Assembly: GCA_902728285.1 (NCBI GenBank)
Contig: CACVBU010001294.1
Span: 372,001 to 436,000, forward strand
Source of the DNA: Clytia hemisphaerica
Taxonomy: Eukaryota > Cnidaria > Hydrozoa > Leptothecata > Clytiidae
Direction: 5' to 3'
DNA length: 64,000 bases
The position numbers and the translations under genes are program-made. Below the pieces are notes generated by a model. It did not search any database. It was not told the DNA's origin and saw only the letters and a list, made by a program, of their open reading frames with translations. Positions 32,131 to 42,980 of this stretch are shown here, piece after piece (the first letter of the stretch is position 1; each line of letters starts with the position of its first letter).

Positions 32131-33800
32131 AAAAGTTGCAAGATGCTTTATTTTATAGCCCTCAAAAATTGACAAGAGAGTTGATGCACTCATAGTATAG
32201 AACATTAACATTAAAATATTAACATTTTAAAAAGATTCATGAGCCTAGAATCAAGGAATTGTGGTTCAAAGAAGTAAACACCGGCTACAACGATGTTATC
32301 GTCCGTTACAGTGATAGTAAAGACGGGAAAATATGGCGGTATGCGGAAAAAATCGGCGGGAGAGTTTCAACAAAGAAACTCTACCGACTGTAAACTCTTT
32401 TTGGCAAAAAAACTCGTTTGCGAATTTTCTTCGGCTTTGGGCTTATTTTCTTAGATAGTGATTTGTCTTATACTATAGCATAGTCTAAGCTACAACATCT
32501 CAATATTGGCCTAAAATATTTGAAATGTCGAAAGAATTTGAACAATTGAGCGTCAACAACAATTCATTGGTCTTTTTAAGAAATGATGAAGGCACTTGAT
32601 ATAGTCTAGTCCCCCCCCTCAGATAAGGCCGAAACGTTTGGAACAAATTTTACGTTTTCACAAAAGCTTCGATGGGATCAACTTATAATGATCCGTCGTG
32701 ATTATGGCACGTAAGTAAGTCCCGAGGAGATTTCTACAGTCTTTGTTCGCAATATATTGCACCATCATGCCTAAATATCTTAATCATTGAGAAGAACTCA
32801 ATCGATGTGGGGCAGAATCGTAATATCATTTAACTCTCTCTAATTCGAATCTCTACTAATCTTATATTAATCTTTCTGTAATTCGAACATTGGTCTCGAC
32901 AGCTAGAAAGTTATCCAAAAATACACTCGGTAATTCGAACCTTTATCTAATTCGATGAAAATTCTTGGTCCCATGAGGATCAAGCTACCTTATCCTCAAA
33001 TGGTCCTTATTTTCGGTAGATTCTATTTTAGTCGACCGTTAATCAAACGAAGGTTTAATGAAAAAATATATAAATTACTTTTATTTTAATCATGTGTAAT
33101 GTGAAAAGTTTTTTAATAAATTGCATACAGCCTTTCAACGTGAATTCACCCAAAAAAAAATTGGTGATATATGTGCGAGGTGCTTTTTTAAAAAAGAATT
33201 TTATCATATCTGTACATAAAAGTCGACACTGTGTGCATTATTTTATTGAAATGAAAAAAAAAATTCAAATTATAATTTTACGAAAATGAAATGACGCATT
33301 ACCTAATTCTAATTACGCATTAGGTATGTTTTCTTTCAAAAAACTGCATGTAACAATCTTATTGTGGAACCGTTTTTACCAAAGCTGAACTTATCCGTTG
33401 TCTCATAAGTTTTAAGAGTCAGTTTCACATATTTGAAGATTTTTTGTGATCGTTTACAATGGCTTCAAGATGCATACGTATTCACGAGAAACAGCATTAA
33501 ACTGTGAAACATTGGTTACTGACTGTTTGGATCAAATCATTTACATTATAACATGTTTACTGTGGAAATCTTGTCAATTTGTTCTTGATTTGGTCATGTA
33601 GCTTTAATAAGCATTAATTAAATTATCTTCGTTCGGTTTTAATATCAAATAAATTTCTTGGATCTTTTTAAGGCTAGCAGAACAAACAACATATTCACCA
33701 AGCCTCGTCAAATTTTTCTTCACGACGGAAAAGCCTCTTTTTATAACTTTTGTAATGAAATCCATCCGAGACAGAATAACAATACCGTACAGAAAGGTCA
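32131..33800. other. Intron 6, part downstream of the nested gene
   Basis: AT-rich with no gene. A cluster of TAATTCGAA/C words (about 32836-32960, at least four in 125 bp) resembles the terminal regions of pogo/Tigger-type elements, but no paired ends were found. Confidence 0.45.
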
Positions 33801-33811
33801 CTAATTTGTCC

Positions 33812-34735
33812 TTAGTTTGGACCTGTAGCTTTAAACATCAATTGAATTTCCTGAATCACATCACTGTCGACGTACGTCCTCCAGCGGAGAAAATTGGGAT
33901 GGTTCGGGTCAAGGTACATACAATCATTCAACCAGAACGGACCGTGACCGCGTGTAATACAAGACGATCCGTGATCTCGATCATGTGTATGGAATTTCTT
34001 TCCGTTCAGGTTTTGTGGACCCGTCAAAGATTCTATACCGGTCAGTAGAGTCTCATTGAAATGAAGAGTATAATCTTGACTCTCGTTATCGATGTAAAAT
34101 TCACCGTATCTTGAGATGGCAGTCTCACCCGTGTACGCTTCAGCGTGCACCAAAAAATCATGCTTCGCAGAGACAGTCATTTCATGGATAAAATCGTTTC
34201 CTAGCCAAAATTCTCGATGTGGGACACAAAAGCCTACTTTGTAATCATTCCAAGAGCGTTGGAAATCTACGGGGCGAGGCTGATATCGTCGTTGGAAAAC
34301 AATCCACCCTCCGCCCTCAATATCCATGTTGCATCTGATATTTTTCAAAAAACGCCCCATCCAGTTCACCTTGTAAACACCCGACGCCCTCGCTCCAATA
34401 CTGTACCAATCTTTACAGTCCCTCGCATTGATGAAGTAGCAAATTCGAAAAGAAACCCTGACCAAATCTTCACGCATGGTAGCACTATCATAAAACTGAC
34501 ATTCATATTGATTGGTGGATGTTTGTTTGATGGTGTAGGAATGGCATTTACGAGTGGTACCACAGACACTTATACATTGTTCTTTGAACTTGGATGAAAA
34601 TGTGAAGTAAGAGTCTTTAGAAGGATGACCATTAGATGTAATGAGGTGATATTGGTTAGGTGAAGTATTTGTAATCAACAGCAAAATGATAAACAAAGAA
34701 AGATGATAACATTTCTTCATTTCTTCGTGAATCAA
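33812..34735 (-). CDS. Secreted fibrinogen-related protein with PAN/apple-like N-terminus, single exon
   Basis: 307 residues, intronless. Met6 (34720) is the likelier start because it leads directly into a signal peptide (KKCYHLSLFIILLLI). Residues about 30-105 contain Cys54, Cys58, Cys64, Cys79 and Cys99, with HSYTIK and CQFYD, as in PAN/apple domains. Residues 107-305 are a fibrinogen C-terminal domain: RDCKDW, YKVNWMG, CNMDIEGGGWIVFQRR, SWNDYKVGFC, EFWLGNDFIHEMT, HDRDHGSSC and WLNDC. Cys107-Cys135 and Cys259-Cys272 fit the two conserved disulfides; Asp252 and Asp254 fit the calcium site. Such proteins are typically secreted lectins in innate recognition or adhesion; the ligand is unknown. 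It sits in intron 6 of DUS1L copy B on the same strand. Confidence 0.9.
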   Translation of the reverse strand: MIHEEMKKCYHLSLFIILLLITNTSPNQYHLITSNGHPSKDSYFTFSSKFKEQCISVCGTTRKCHSYTIKQTSTNQYECQFYDSATMREDLVRVSFRICYFINARDCKDWYSIGARASGVYKVNWMGRFLKNIRCNMDIEGGGWIVFQRRYQPRPVDFQRSWNDYKVGFCVPHREFWLGNDFIHEMTVSAKHDFLVHAEAYTGETAISRYGEFYIDNESQDYTLHFNETLLTGIESLTGPQNLNGKKFHTHDRDHGSSCITRGHGPFWLNDCMYLDPNHPNFLRWRTYVDSDVIQEIQLMFKATGPN

Positions 34736-35364
34736 CTCCTTAGAATCATCAACTCACACGGAAATGAACCTCCTTAAATTATTTTCAAGATTTTCCACTT
34801 TTTTAAATTGACTTTTTAGACAAAGAACGGAATATTGAATTTGTCAGAATGTTTCTATGGTAACGAAAATAATAATGAAAACAAACACGCTATGTGATTT
34901 ATTAATGAATTAGAAGTCAAATTTGAAATAGTTTTATTTTCAATAAAGGCAATGATTTCAAATCTTGTTTGGCTCGTGTTTCATGCGGTTTTGAATTTAG
35001 AGTCACTACACAAGAAATTTAGAAACACCACTCAATAGGGCTGCATTTTGTTGCCAATATATCGTAAAGAGAATATCAATAATTCAACATTTATTAAGAT
35101 AGGAGGTAACTAGCTTTGGAGAAAGTCAGATAGGAATGTGGTCAGTATTATTTTTGGATTTCGCAAACTCTCGATTCGTTGAACGAACTTTTAATCGATT
35201 AAAAAAGAATATTTTATCAGTTGTCGACTTCTATATTTGGGTAAGGTAATCAGGGGGGGGTTAACTATTTTATCTGCGTTGAGCTAAACAGAGAACTGCA
35301 AAATATACGAAAATTACTCCCTGAAATAATTTTTCAAACGAGAGAAAAAGAGTTTTGAACATAC
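34736..35364. other. Intron 6, part upstream of the nested gene
   Basis: This stretch must hold the promoter of the fibrinogen-domain gene. No TATA box is convincing. No repeats or other genes are recognised. Confidence 0.45.
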
Positions 35365-35509
35365 CACTTTTGCCACATGCGAAATAAATGTCCTCTCACA
35401 TAACTCAAATTGGTGGGATATTGATTGCAGTATGCTAAGTATTTATCCACCATCTCCCATGCGGGCGGTTGCCGCCCTGTGAATATGGCGGGATTGTATA
35501 ATGCACCCT
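35365..35509 (-). CDS. DUS1L: DUS1L copy B, exon 6
   Basis: 145 nt, acceptor TTTTTAG, donor GTATGT. Encodes [20 protein letters not shown], then [20 protein letters not shown] and HLFRMWQK. It matches [20 protein letters not shown] and SYVRAHLFKLW of vertebrate DUS1L. The exon ends the TIM barrel and starts the helical domain that grips the tRNA. Confidence 0.95.
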
Positions 35510-35868
35510 CTAAAAAATGAAAAAAAAAACATTGTCTGAATAACGTCATATAACTGATGGAATTACTTCTAACACCTACGTGAATACTGTCGAACGTGCT
35601 AACCGCACTGGCTCAACTTCAGTATCTTGCAGGTCCGACTGTAAAATTGATAAAAAAAAAAAAATTTCAAACAATTTCCTATTTAGTCAATAACACCCCC
35701 ATGTTTTACCTTTATTTTTTTTAGAGACTTTCATTTCAAAACAAAGTTATCTAAACGTAAATAAAAACACATCCCTGCAAACATTAGATTTCCAGGTTTG
35801 TAATGATTCCTCCTGCCAGTTGAGCGTATTTATAGTTAAAAACCTAATAAGAGAGAAAGGAGACCGAC

Positions 35869-36055
35869 CTGCACTCATCACAGCATCCACTTTGGTATAC
35901 TCTATACATTTTTCGACGTCCCGCAAATACTGGATGTTTCCGTTAGCAAATACGGGCACGGAAACAGCCTCCTTGACCGCTTTGATGTGATCCCAACTTG
36001 CAATACCGGTAAGCGGACCTCGTTGTTCGCGACGTCGACCGTGAACTGTGATGAT
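35869..36055 (-). CDS. DUS1L: DUS1L copy B, exon 5
   Basis: 187 nt, acceptor TTTCTCAG, donor GTCGGT. Encodes [17 protein letters not shown], then [32 protein letters not shown] and DAVMSA. TVHGR and PVFANGNIQ are FMN-phosphate and active-site motifs of Dus enzymes; vertebrate DUS1L reads TVHGRTKEQKGPLSG and [11 protein letters not shown]. Phase 0 with exon 4, phase 1 with exon 6. Confidence 0.97.
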
Positions 36056-36123
36056 CTGAGAAAAAGAAACGTTTAGGTAAGAGCGCATTCCGTACTTCTT
36101 TAGCTCTGATAATGCAGGTATAT

Positions 36124-36379
36124 TCACCCCTGTGTCACAGACCCGGTGGACCCCCGCCCCGGTGGAAAAAAAACCCTACATTTTCAACCCCACTGGGAAA
36201 TTGGCCTATGATTCTATCCCCATTGAAAATTGAATGGAAAAGAAATGGACTCCAAAACCATCCCCACTGGAATTTTTGAGCTGGAAACAATAGATTTTCT
36301 ATCCCCATTGGGATTTCGATAGAAATTTGTCATCCCCACTGAGGGAAAAGGTTCTACCAGGGCACTGAGACAGGGGTGT
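36124..36379. mobile_element. CACCCCTG-family inverted-repeat element, 6-bp target duplication (intron 4)
   Basis: The 256-bp element starts TCACCCCTGTGTCACAGACC and ends GGCACTGAGACAGGGGTGT, flanked by GTATAT at 36118-36123 and 36380-36385. The interior carries CCCCACTGG and CCCCATTGGGATTTC words. It is non-coding. With 717-990 and 30749-31069 it defines a family making 6-bp duplications. Confidence 0.9.
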
Positions 36380-36385
36380 GTATAT

Positions 36386-36879
36386 ATGATGTGGTCTGGT
36401 CTGCGTACCGTGTTTATTTTATGTGCACAGTGATCGTAGCTGTAGGACTATTTATTTCCGGCCAAAACCTGTTCCCTTTCTCTTTAGGTCTATCAATAAG
36501 GAGCCGAATGGTCAATGTGCGAGCGCTTAAAACAAAGGCCCGCTCTTTCAAATGTTCCGTTCAGTTCTTAGATAGCCTGACCTCCGTGAAAGTAATCGCA
36601 AGACTGTCTAAAAAATCCTACACTACACAAAAAATATATATTCTGTTTGTATGTCTATAGTTAGTTCAGTAGAAAACTATAGTAGTACTTTCCAGCTGGC
36701 GAGCAAAATCTTCCACAAATTAATTCCATCATCGAGAGTTTTTATTTATTTTCTCTCGACTAGTTAGAAAGTAAAGCATACAGCAGGATATCAATGGTCA
36801 TGCTTTTTCTCTTGTACTATTGCGAATGACTCTGAGCGCCAAATGTCAACATTTATTACAGACTCTCCAATCTTCTTAC
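36386..36879. other. DUS1L copy B intron 4 remainder
   Basis: No repeats recognised. A 94-codon frame at 36376-36660 on the plus strand overlaps the transposon end and has no family resemblance. Confidence 0.45.
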
Positions 36880-36992
36880 CTTAGCCCCCGCTCGTTCCAA
36901 TCTTTTTGCATATTCGACAGTCTTTTCGATACTTTCATAAACACGTATTTTACAGGTGATAGGTTTCTTGATTCGCGCACAGGCTGTCCGTA
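36880..36992 (-). CDS. DUS1L: DUS1L copy B, exon 4
   Basis: 113 nt, acceptor TTCTTCAG, donor GTAAGA. Encodes RTACARIKKPITCKIRVYES and IEKTVEYAKRLERAGAK after a split Ile codon. It corresponds to [20 protein letters not shown] and QMLEKAG in vertebrate DUS1L. This exon shows what the truncated copy A exon 4 should continue into. Confidence 0.96.
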
Positions 36993-37491
36993 CTGAAGAA
37001 AGAAGGAAAGAAATAATATTATTTTGAAATTATGAAAGTAGAGCATCAAATGCATCAAAATTCCAGGACTTTACACATACGCTGGTCAAAGTTTTTTCCG
37101 ATATTTGCCGTTATTGAGTAACACGAAAACTGAAAAACAAAATATGAATTCATATATATAGCCAGAGAGTGGCAAAAATTGTTTTACGAAATTTTAATAC
37201 AAATGCCATTTCCTTATGATTATATGGGACACCTCCAGCCAGCTCGGTTTAATGGGATCAAATCCTTTTTTGAAGTCACGTGATATATTTTCAGTGTCTT
37301 CGTTCACCAAAGCAGTTGCAATGTAACGTCTTCGATAACATTTTTGAATCCCACTGCCGTGTGACCCGTTTATATTGGAAATTTAATATCAATATTGGGA
37401 TCCTTCCCAAATCAAGTTAGATAACAGGAAGGTGGGCTATTGCCCAGCTCTCTGAAAGCCTGCTATCATATGAACAGTTACTTATAATACC

Positions 37492-37523
37492 AACGTCACT
37501 TAAATAAAACTGACGTCAAATAA
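37492..37523 (+). repeat. GACGTC punctuation hairpin B1
   Basis: Arms ACGTCA and TGACGT, then CAAATAAAA; partner of A1. Further copy B members are at 39831 (B2), 41339 (B3), 45061 (B4) and 47892 (B5), each with the same 3' arm TGACGTCAAATA. Confidence 0.7.
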
Positions 37524-40009
37524 AACAAATATTGAAAATATCAAAAGACATAAAAAAGGCAAAAAAAGACGTTTGGTGAAGATAGAAGGAGAAAGGGATT
37601 TGTTGGGCTTTGCTTGGGAAATAAGAGGTACACTTAAAGAAAGGTATATTAAATACATTTGCGGATTCAAAAACTAGCACAACAATTGGTGTAGTGTTAA
37701 TTAAGCAATTCTTAATAAATCTTTGTCTATTTTCTTTTAAGTCTCTAGTCTCCCAAGTTGTCTGTATTTCAAATTTAAATCACTATATTTCTAGCACTTC
37801 ATGTTTAGCCATTTTTCAAGCAATCGAGTTTTTTTTTTTTACCTTCAATAGCCGATCACGATCTCACTTTTTTTTTTTTTCACAAGCTTATTTTCAAGCA
37901 TCAATCTCACATTCAACAACACTACTTTTGCTCTTCTTTTGTTCCGACAAATAATTATTGTTTAAGATAAATTTTTATTTTATTGATTTTTAATTTATTT
38001 CATATTTCTCAATCCAATTCTGATGAATACTGTCTGATACTATGCTTAGTCTCCACCATTTAGAATTTCTCCGAGTTTTGAGCCTTGCCTGCAGAGTTAT
38101 ATCTTTCAGAAGTGAATAGGCCTCACTGAAGAGATATATAGCTCTGTATTTCAACTTGCCCAGAAAGGACAGTAGTACAATTTTATCCAAGCTTCAATTT
38201 ATGATTTTTATCTCAATCGAGAGAATAAACTTTTGGTCGTAAGTATATTTTTGCAAATTGAAAATTATATATAATATTTTTTTACATAGTAATTTATTTA
38301 TTTATTTAGTTTACTTATTATAAATAGGACGAATAGCCATTGAGATATATGGAAGTGCCTGAAATACAATTAATTAAAAAAAAAATTAAATCAATTACAC
38401 TGTAAACTAATTAAGAAACATTCAAAAAGAAATGTCCCATCATTGAGATTTTTATCCTTCAAACGATCCTTAAATTTGAAGAATGTGATTTGAGCAACCC
38501 TCTCCTTATTTTATCGATTTTCAAAAGAACAGAATGTCTTTCTCATTCTTATTTCATTACATTTATTTGTTTAAGTGCGAACATTTCTCAAGTTCATTTG
38601 CCGCACAAAAAGGAATAATTTGAAGTGAAATTTGGCTAAAAATAACTAAGAATAAATTTTAAAAGAATAATCTAAACGTCAAATTTCAGAACCTACATTC
38701 GTGAAAAATTAAGAACAGTCTCGGCTGAACCTACGGCAGAGTAGATATATTAGTGAAATTACTGAAGAATAGATCTATAAAAACTAGCACATCTGTCATC
38801 TATTGCACAATTGAACATTCGTAAACTCTGGTAGAATGCGATGCTTGAGTCAGTTGGTTGATCAACAAAAGCTATATTTGTGGGCATGATCTGATGGCAA
38901 AGTCTTCATTTCATAGTGAAGGTTGTCTGTTTGAGATTGTGCCCATTGTTAAAGAGCATCGATTTTCAAAAGCTGAGCGTCCAATTTAAAGGGTTTGTCT
39001 AAGCAATGGTCTGTGTTTTAATAACTAAAACTTTTTGTCAGAGTTTCTTACTCGTTGCAGCAAAAGTTTTGAAAACTTTGTTCGCTTTTTCTAGTGATGT
39101 TTGTAACCAAGCTCAATAGTAACAAGAATTAAGGGGAATATCTTGTTTTACGGTATTTTAGCAAATGTGTTGACACGATTAAACGTCCCGTTAGCTACCC
39201 TTGACTGACTGCGCAATTCCCTTCACATGGCACGGGGCGGGGGCGGGGGCGAAGGTTCATCTGTTTACAAAGTTTAAATCTGACCTTTGTATTCCGTACA
39301 TGTATCAAGTTGTACCATAGCACCTTCAGCTTACATCAGTGAGTTTGATGGGGCAGCAAAATTTCTCTTTCATTCAAAAGAAGAATAAATGTTCAATTGT
39401 TATTAATCTGAAAATCCAAGTAAAAAGTTTTCGCCGGAAAATATTTATTCAATATTTTGCGCTAATGTTCTTTCTTATCTGCATTTCCCTGTCTTTGGAA
39501 TGCCGAATAAAATTTAGAAGAGCAGAATCTTGATACCGAATCTCAATCGAAAGTCAGGATGGCTTGTTTTAGGAGAATGGTCAAAAAGGCCGAAATAAAG
39601 ATTAAGATTTTAAACGAGATGAGACGAAATGAGACGACAACCAGAGCTAAAGTCCTAATTTCTTTCAGCTATGATTTGATTTTAGGCAATATGCTCAATA
39701 TTTCAAACGGACATCATGCAAATTAGATTTCCACTCAAGCATCGTTTGAAAATCTAAGGCAGGAAGTCTGTGGGCATCTTTCAAAAGACATTCAGTATGT
39801 ATCAACCTTTTTCGCTAAGGAATTGAAATTGATGTCATTGAAGAAATTGACGTCAAATAATTTTCTCTTTGAATTCTTTTATTTTTGGAATGTCAATTTT
39901 TAAGAATTAAAAAGAGGTAAGTATTGTTCACATAAGTATGGTCAAAGATTTTGCTGGTTATAACTCGAGATAAAACGAGATGATATTTATTAATAAGTCA
40001 AAGGATATT

Positions 40010-42980
40010 GATTTTGCTATACGAAAATGAACATGCTCTTCGACACGAAGCTTTTCGTGCTGTGAACACAACCGAAGTTAAGACATGATGATATTGATTC
40101 TAATTATTACATGCTTTTGCTTTGGTTGTATTTTTCAGCCGAAGTACGTTGGTATCGAAGTCACTTTATTCAATACTTGCTTATTGGAGAAATCAGTGTC
40201 AAAATCAATGTCATAATGTCAAAGCTTTGATTTTATAAACAACAAATTGAAGTATGGAGACACTGCCGGTAGCTTTGTGAACCTTGGAACTTGTTTTGTG
40301 AGCATAAGTGAAGGGTGCATTGTTTTCAGAATTTGAAAACGCCTCCTTGATTATGACTCATTAGTCAAGTAGATTAGTTTTGCTGAGACCATCTGCTATG
40401 CGGCATAGAATTTCAACTTGTGAGAAGAATTCGACGAAAGAAATGTCAACTTGGCAAACATGACATTATTCAATGCGATTGTCCTCACAACCTTGGTAGC
40501 TTATCTTGTGAGATTAGTAGAAGGTTGGTTAATGTTCAGAATTTGAAAAGCTGTCTTTGACTATGACTCACCAAGCAAGCATTTTACTATACGAAAATGA
40601 ACATGTTGTCGACACGAAGCTTGTACAGTAACCACAACCAAAGCTTGGACATAATGTTATTTTCTAATAATCTGAATGTCATTTGTTTTGGTTGTGCTTA
40701 CAGCAAAAAGTACGTTGGTAAGAATGAGAGTTATCGCAGTCACTTTGTTCAATACTTGCTTATGGGAGAAAGCTATGTCATTATAATCAAATACAATTCC
40801 GAAGAACTTTGGCTCTGATTCATAATAAGAAGCACTTTTTTTAAAGTCAAATTCACCAGTACGAAGTTTTAACTCTTAATCGCAGATTTACACTTCTTAT
40901 AGGAGGGAAGGAAGGAAACTTTGTGTTAGAAAATGCGAGAAGATATCCATAAAAGCTACATTTTATATCATTAGTATGTTTCCGATTGTGAAGTGGCTGT
41001 CCTTTTCAGTGCATTCCCATTAGTGAAGTTGATCATAGCGCCCAATTTTTACGTTACGTATCGTAAAGAAGTTTGGCTAGCTATAATCAAAAGTTCACGA
41101 TGTGAAAGTGTCGTGATTTGATCAGATTCTGTGCAAACGAGCACAAACGATCATAACAAACAATTTTCCATTTCATGTGAAGGATCACAAGTTTACTGGC
41201 ATGGAGCGAATTGAACATTCTTATTCCAAGTAATGTAAGTGTCAGCAAGTTAGTGTGACGTGACTGAAAGCTACAGGGCATTTATATCTGACAGTAGAGG
41301 TGTGCATCCATGACACATAAATATTTTTTTAAGTTTATGTCGTCACACTAAAAAATTGACGTCAAATAAGACTGCAAAGTAATCTTGTACGAACTTTTCA
41401 AGCAACTGCTAATTATACACTCGATTCGCTAGAAGTGAAAAAAAAAAACACAGAAGAGTTTGATGAAAAAGAACCTTGGAACTTTTGTTGTGAGCACAAT
41501 CGAAGGGTACGTTATTTTCAGAATTTGAAAACGTCTTCTCGATTAGTGCTAAAAGTTGTAGAATTGTTATGATTATTGGACCTTTTTTCCTGTAATACAA
41601 CCAAAGCCAGAATATGGTGGTAGTCGATAGAGTGTAGTCGACATTGGTAGCTTCATAAACTTGGTAGCCCTGGTAATTTTAACAATGACTAAAAACTTTG
41701 ACATCCTTGGGTAACTTGTTTTGTGAGCGTAATCGAAAGGTGCGTTATTTTCAAAATTTGAAAACGCCTCCTTGATTATGGCTCATTGGCCAAGTAGATT
41801 AATTTTGCTAAGACAATCTGCTAAACGACGTAGAATTGATGCCCTGTGAGTAAAATTCGGCGAAAGAGATGTCAAATTTGTGATTGTGGCATTGTTCAAA
41901 GCGATTGTTTTCATAGCCTTGGTAGCTTGTCTTGTGAGCATAGTAGAAGCGAGATTAATTTTCAGAATTTGAAAAGAATCTCGTTGACTTTTGCTCATCA
42001 GGCTAGCAGATTAATTTTTCTTTAAGAAAATGATCATGATGCTGGCGACACGAAGCTCTTTGTGCTGTGAACACAACCAAAGCCAGGAGATGATGGTATT
42101 TTCAAATAATCACATTCTTTTTCTTTGGTTGTACTTTCAGCCGTCATTTTCAGAATTTGAAAAACGCTAGTGTGATTATAGCTCATCAGATCGGTTTGGC
42201 TACGGTATACGCAAATGAACGAGACAAAAGTCAGGGCAGAGCATGATCTATTTTCTAATTATCGCATGTCATTTGCTTTGGTTGTATTTACAGCAGTCAA
42301 ACTTTATTGTTAAAAGTGCGTTATCACAGCCACTTTATTCAATAATTGGTTATGGAAGAAACCGATGTCATTATAAAATGAAACGACAGAAAACTTTGAC
42401 ATTCTCAGTTAGCTTGTTTTGTGAGCATAATCGAAAGGTACGTTAATTTTAGAATTTGAAAACGCCTCCTTGATTAATTTTGCTAGGACAATCTGCTAAA
42501 CGACGCCGAATTAGGCTTTCACAGCCTTGGTAGCTTGTCTTATGAGCAAAGTGCAGGGGCGGTTCATTGTCAGTATTTGAAACGCGTCTTTTACGATGAC
42601 TCACCAGGCAAGCAGATTTATTTTGTTTTACGAATAAGAACATGCTCGTCGAAACGAAGCTCTTTGTTCTGTGAACACAACCAAAGCCAGGACATGATAG
42701 TATTTTCAAATAATTGCATGTCAATTGCTTTGGTTTTATTTTACTATTTATAGCAGTCGCTGTACTTTTAGTCATTTTAGGTTGGTAAGATTGAAAAACC
42801 ACAGTCACTTTATTCAATAATTGCTTACGGAAGAAACCTAGATGTCATTATAAAACGAAATGACCAAAAACTTTGGGATTCTTGGGTACCTTGTTTTGTG
42901 AGCATAATCGAAAGATGCGTTATTTTCAGAATTTGAAAACGCCTCCTTGATTATGACTCATTAGCCAAGTAGATTAGTTT
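40010..42980 (+). repeat. Hairpin array I, copy B
   Basis: The same two stem-loop types as 2630-5720, for example near 41923-42005 (GCTTGTCTTGTGAGCATAG with GCTCATCAGGCTAGC) and 42062-42140 (GCTGTGAACACAACCAAAG with CTTTGGTTGTACTTTCAGC). Copy B carries one more unit around 42530-42620 in which the GCTTGTCTTATGAGC arm has drifted. Confidence 0.75.

Noticed and set aside
33755-34597. Plus-strand frames of 97 and 126 codons opposite the fibrinogen-domain gene
   Set aside because: They are antisense shadows of the minus-strand gene, with no domain and no similarity of their own.
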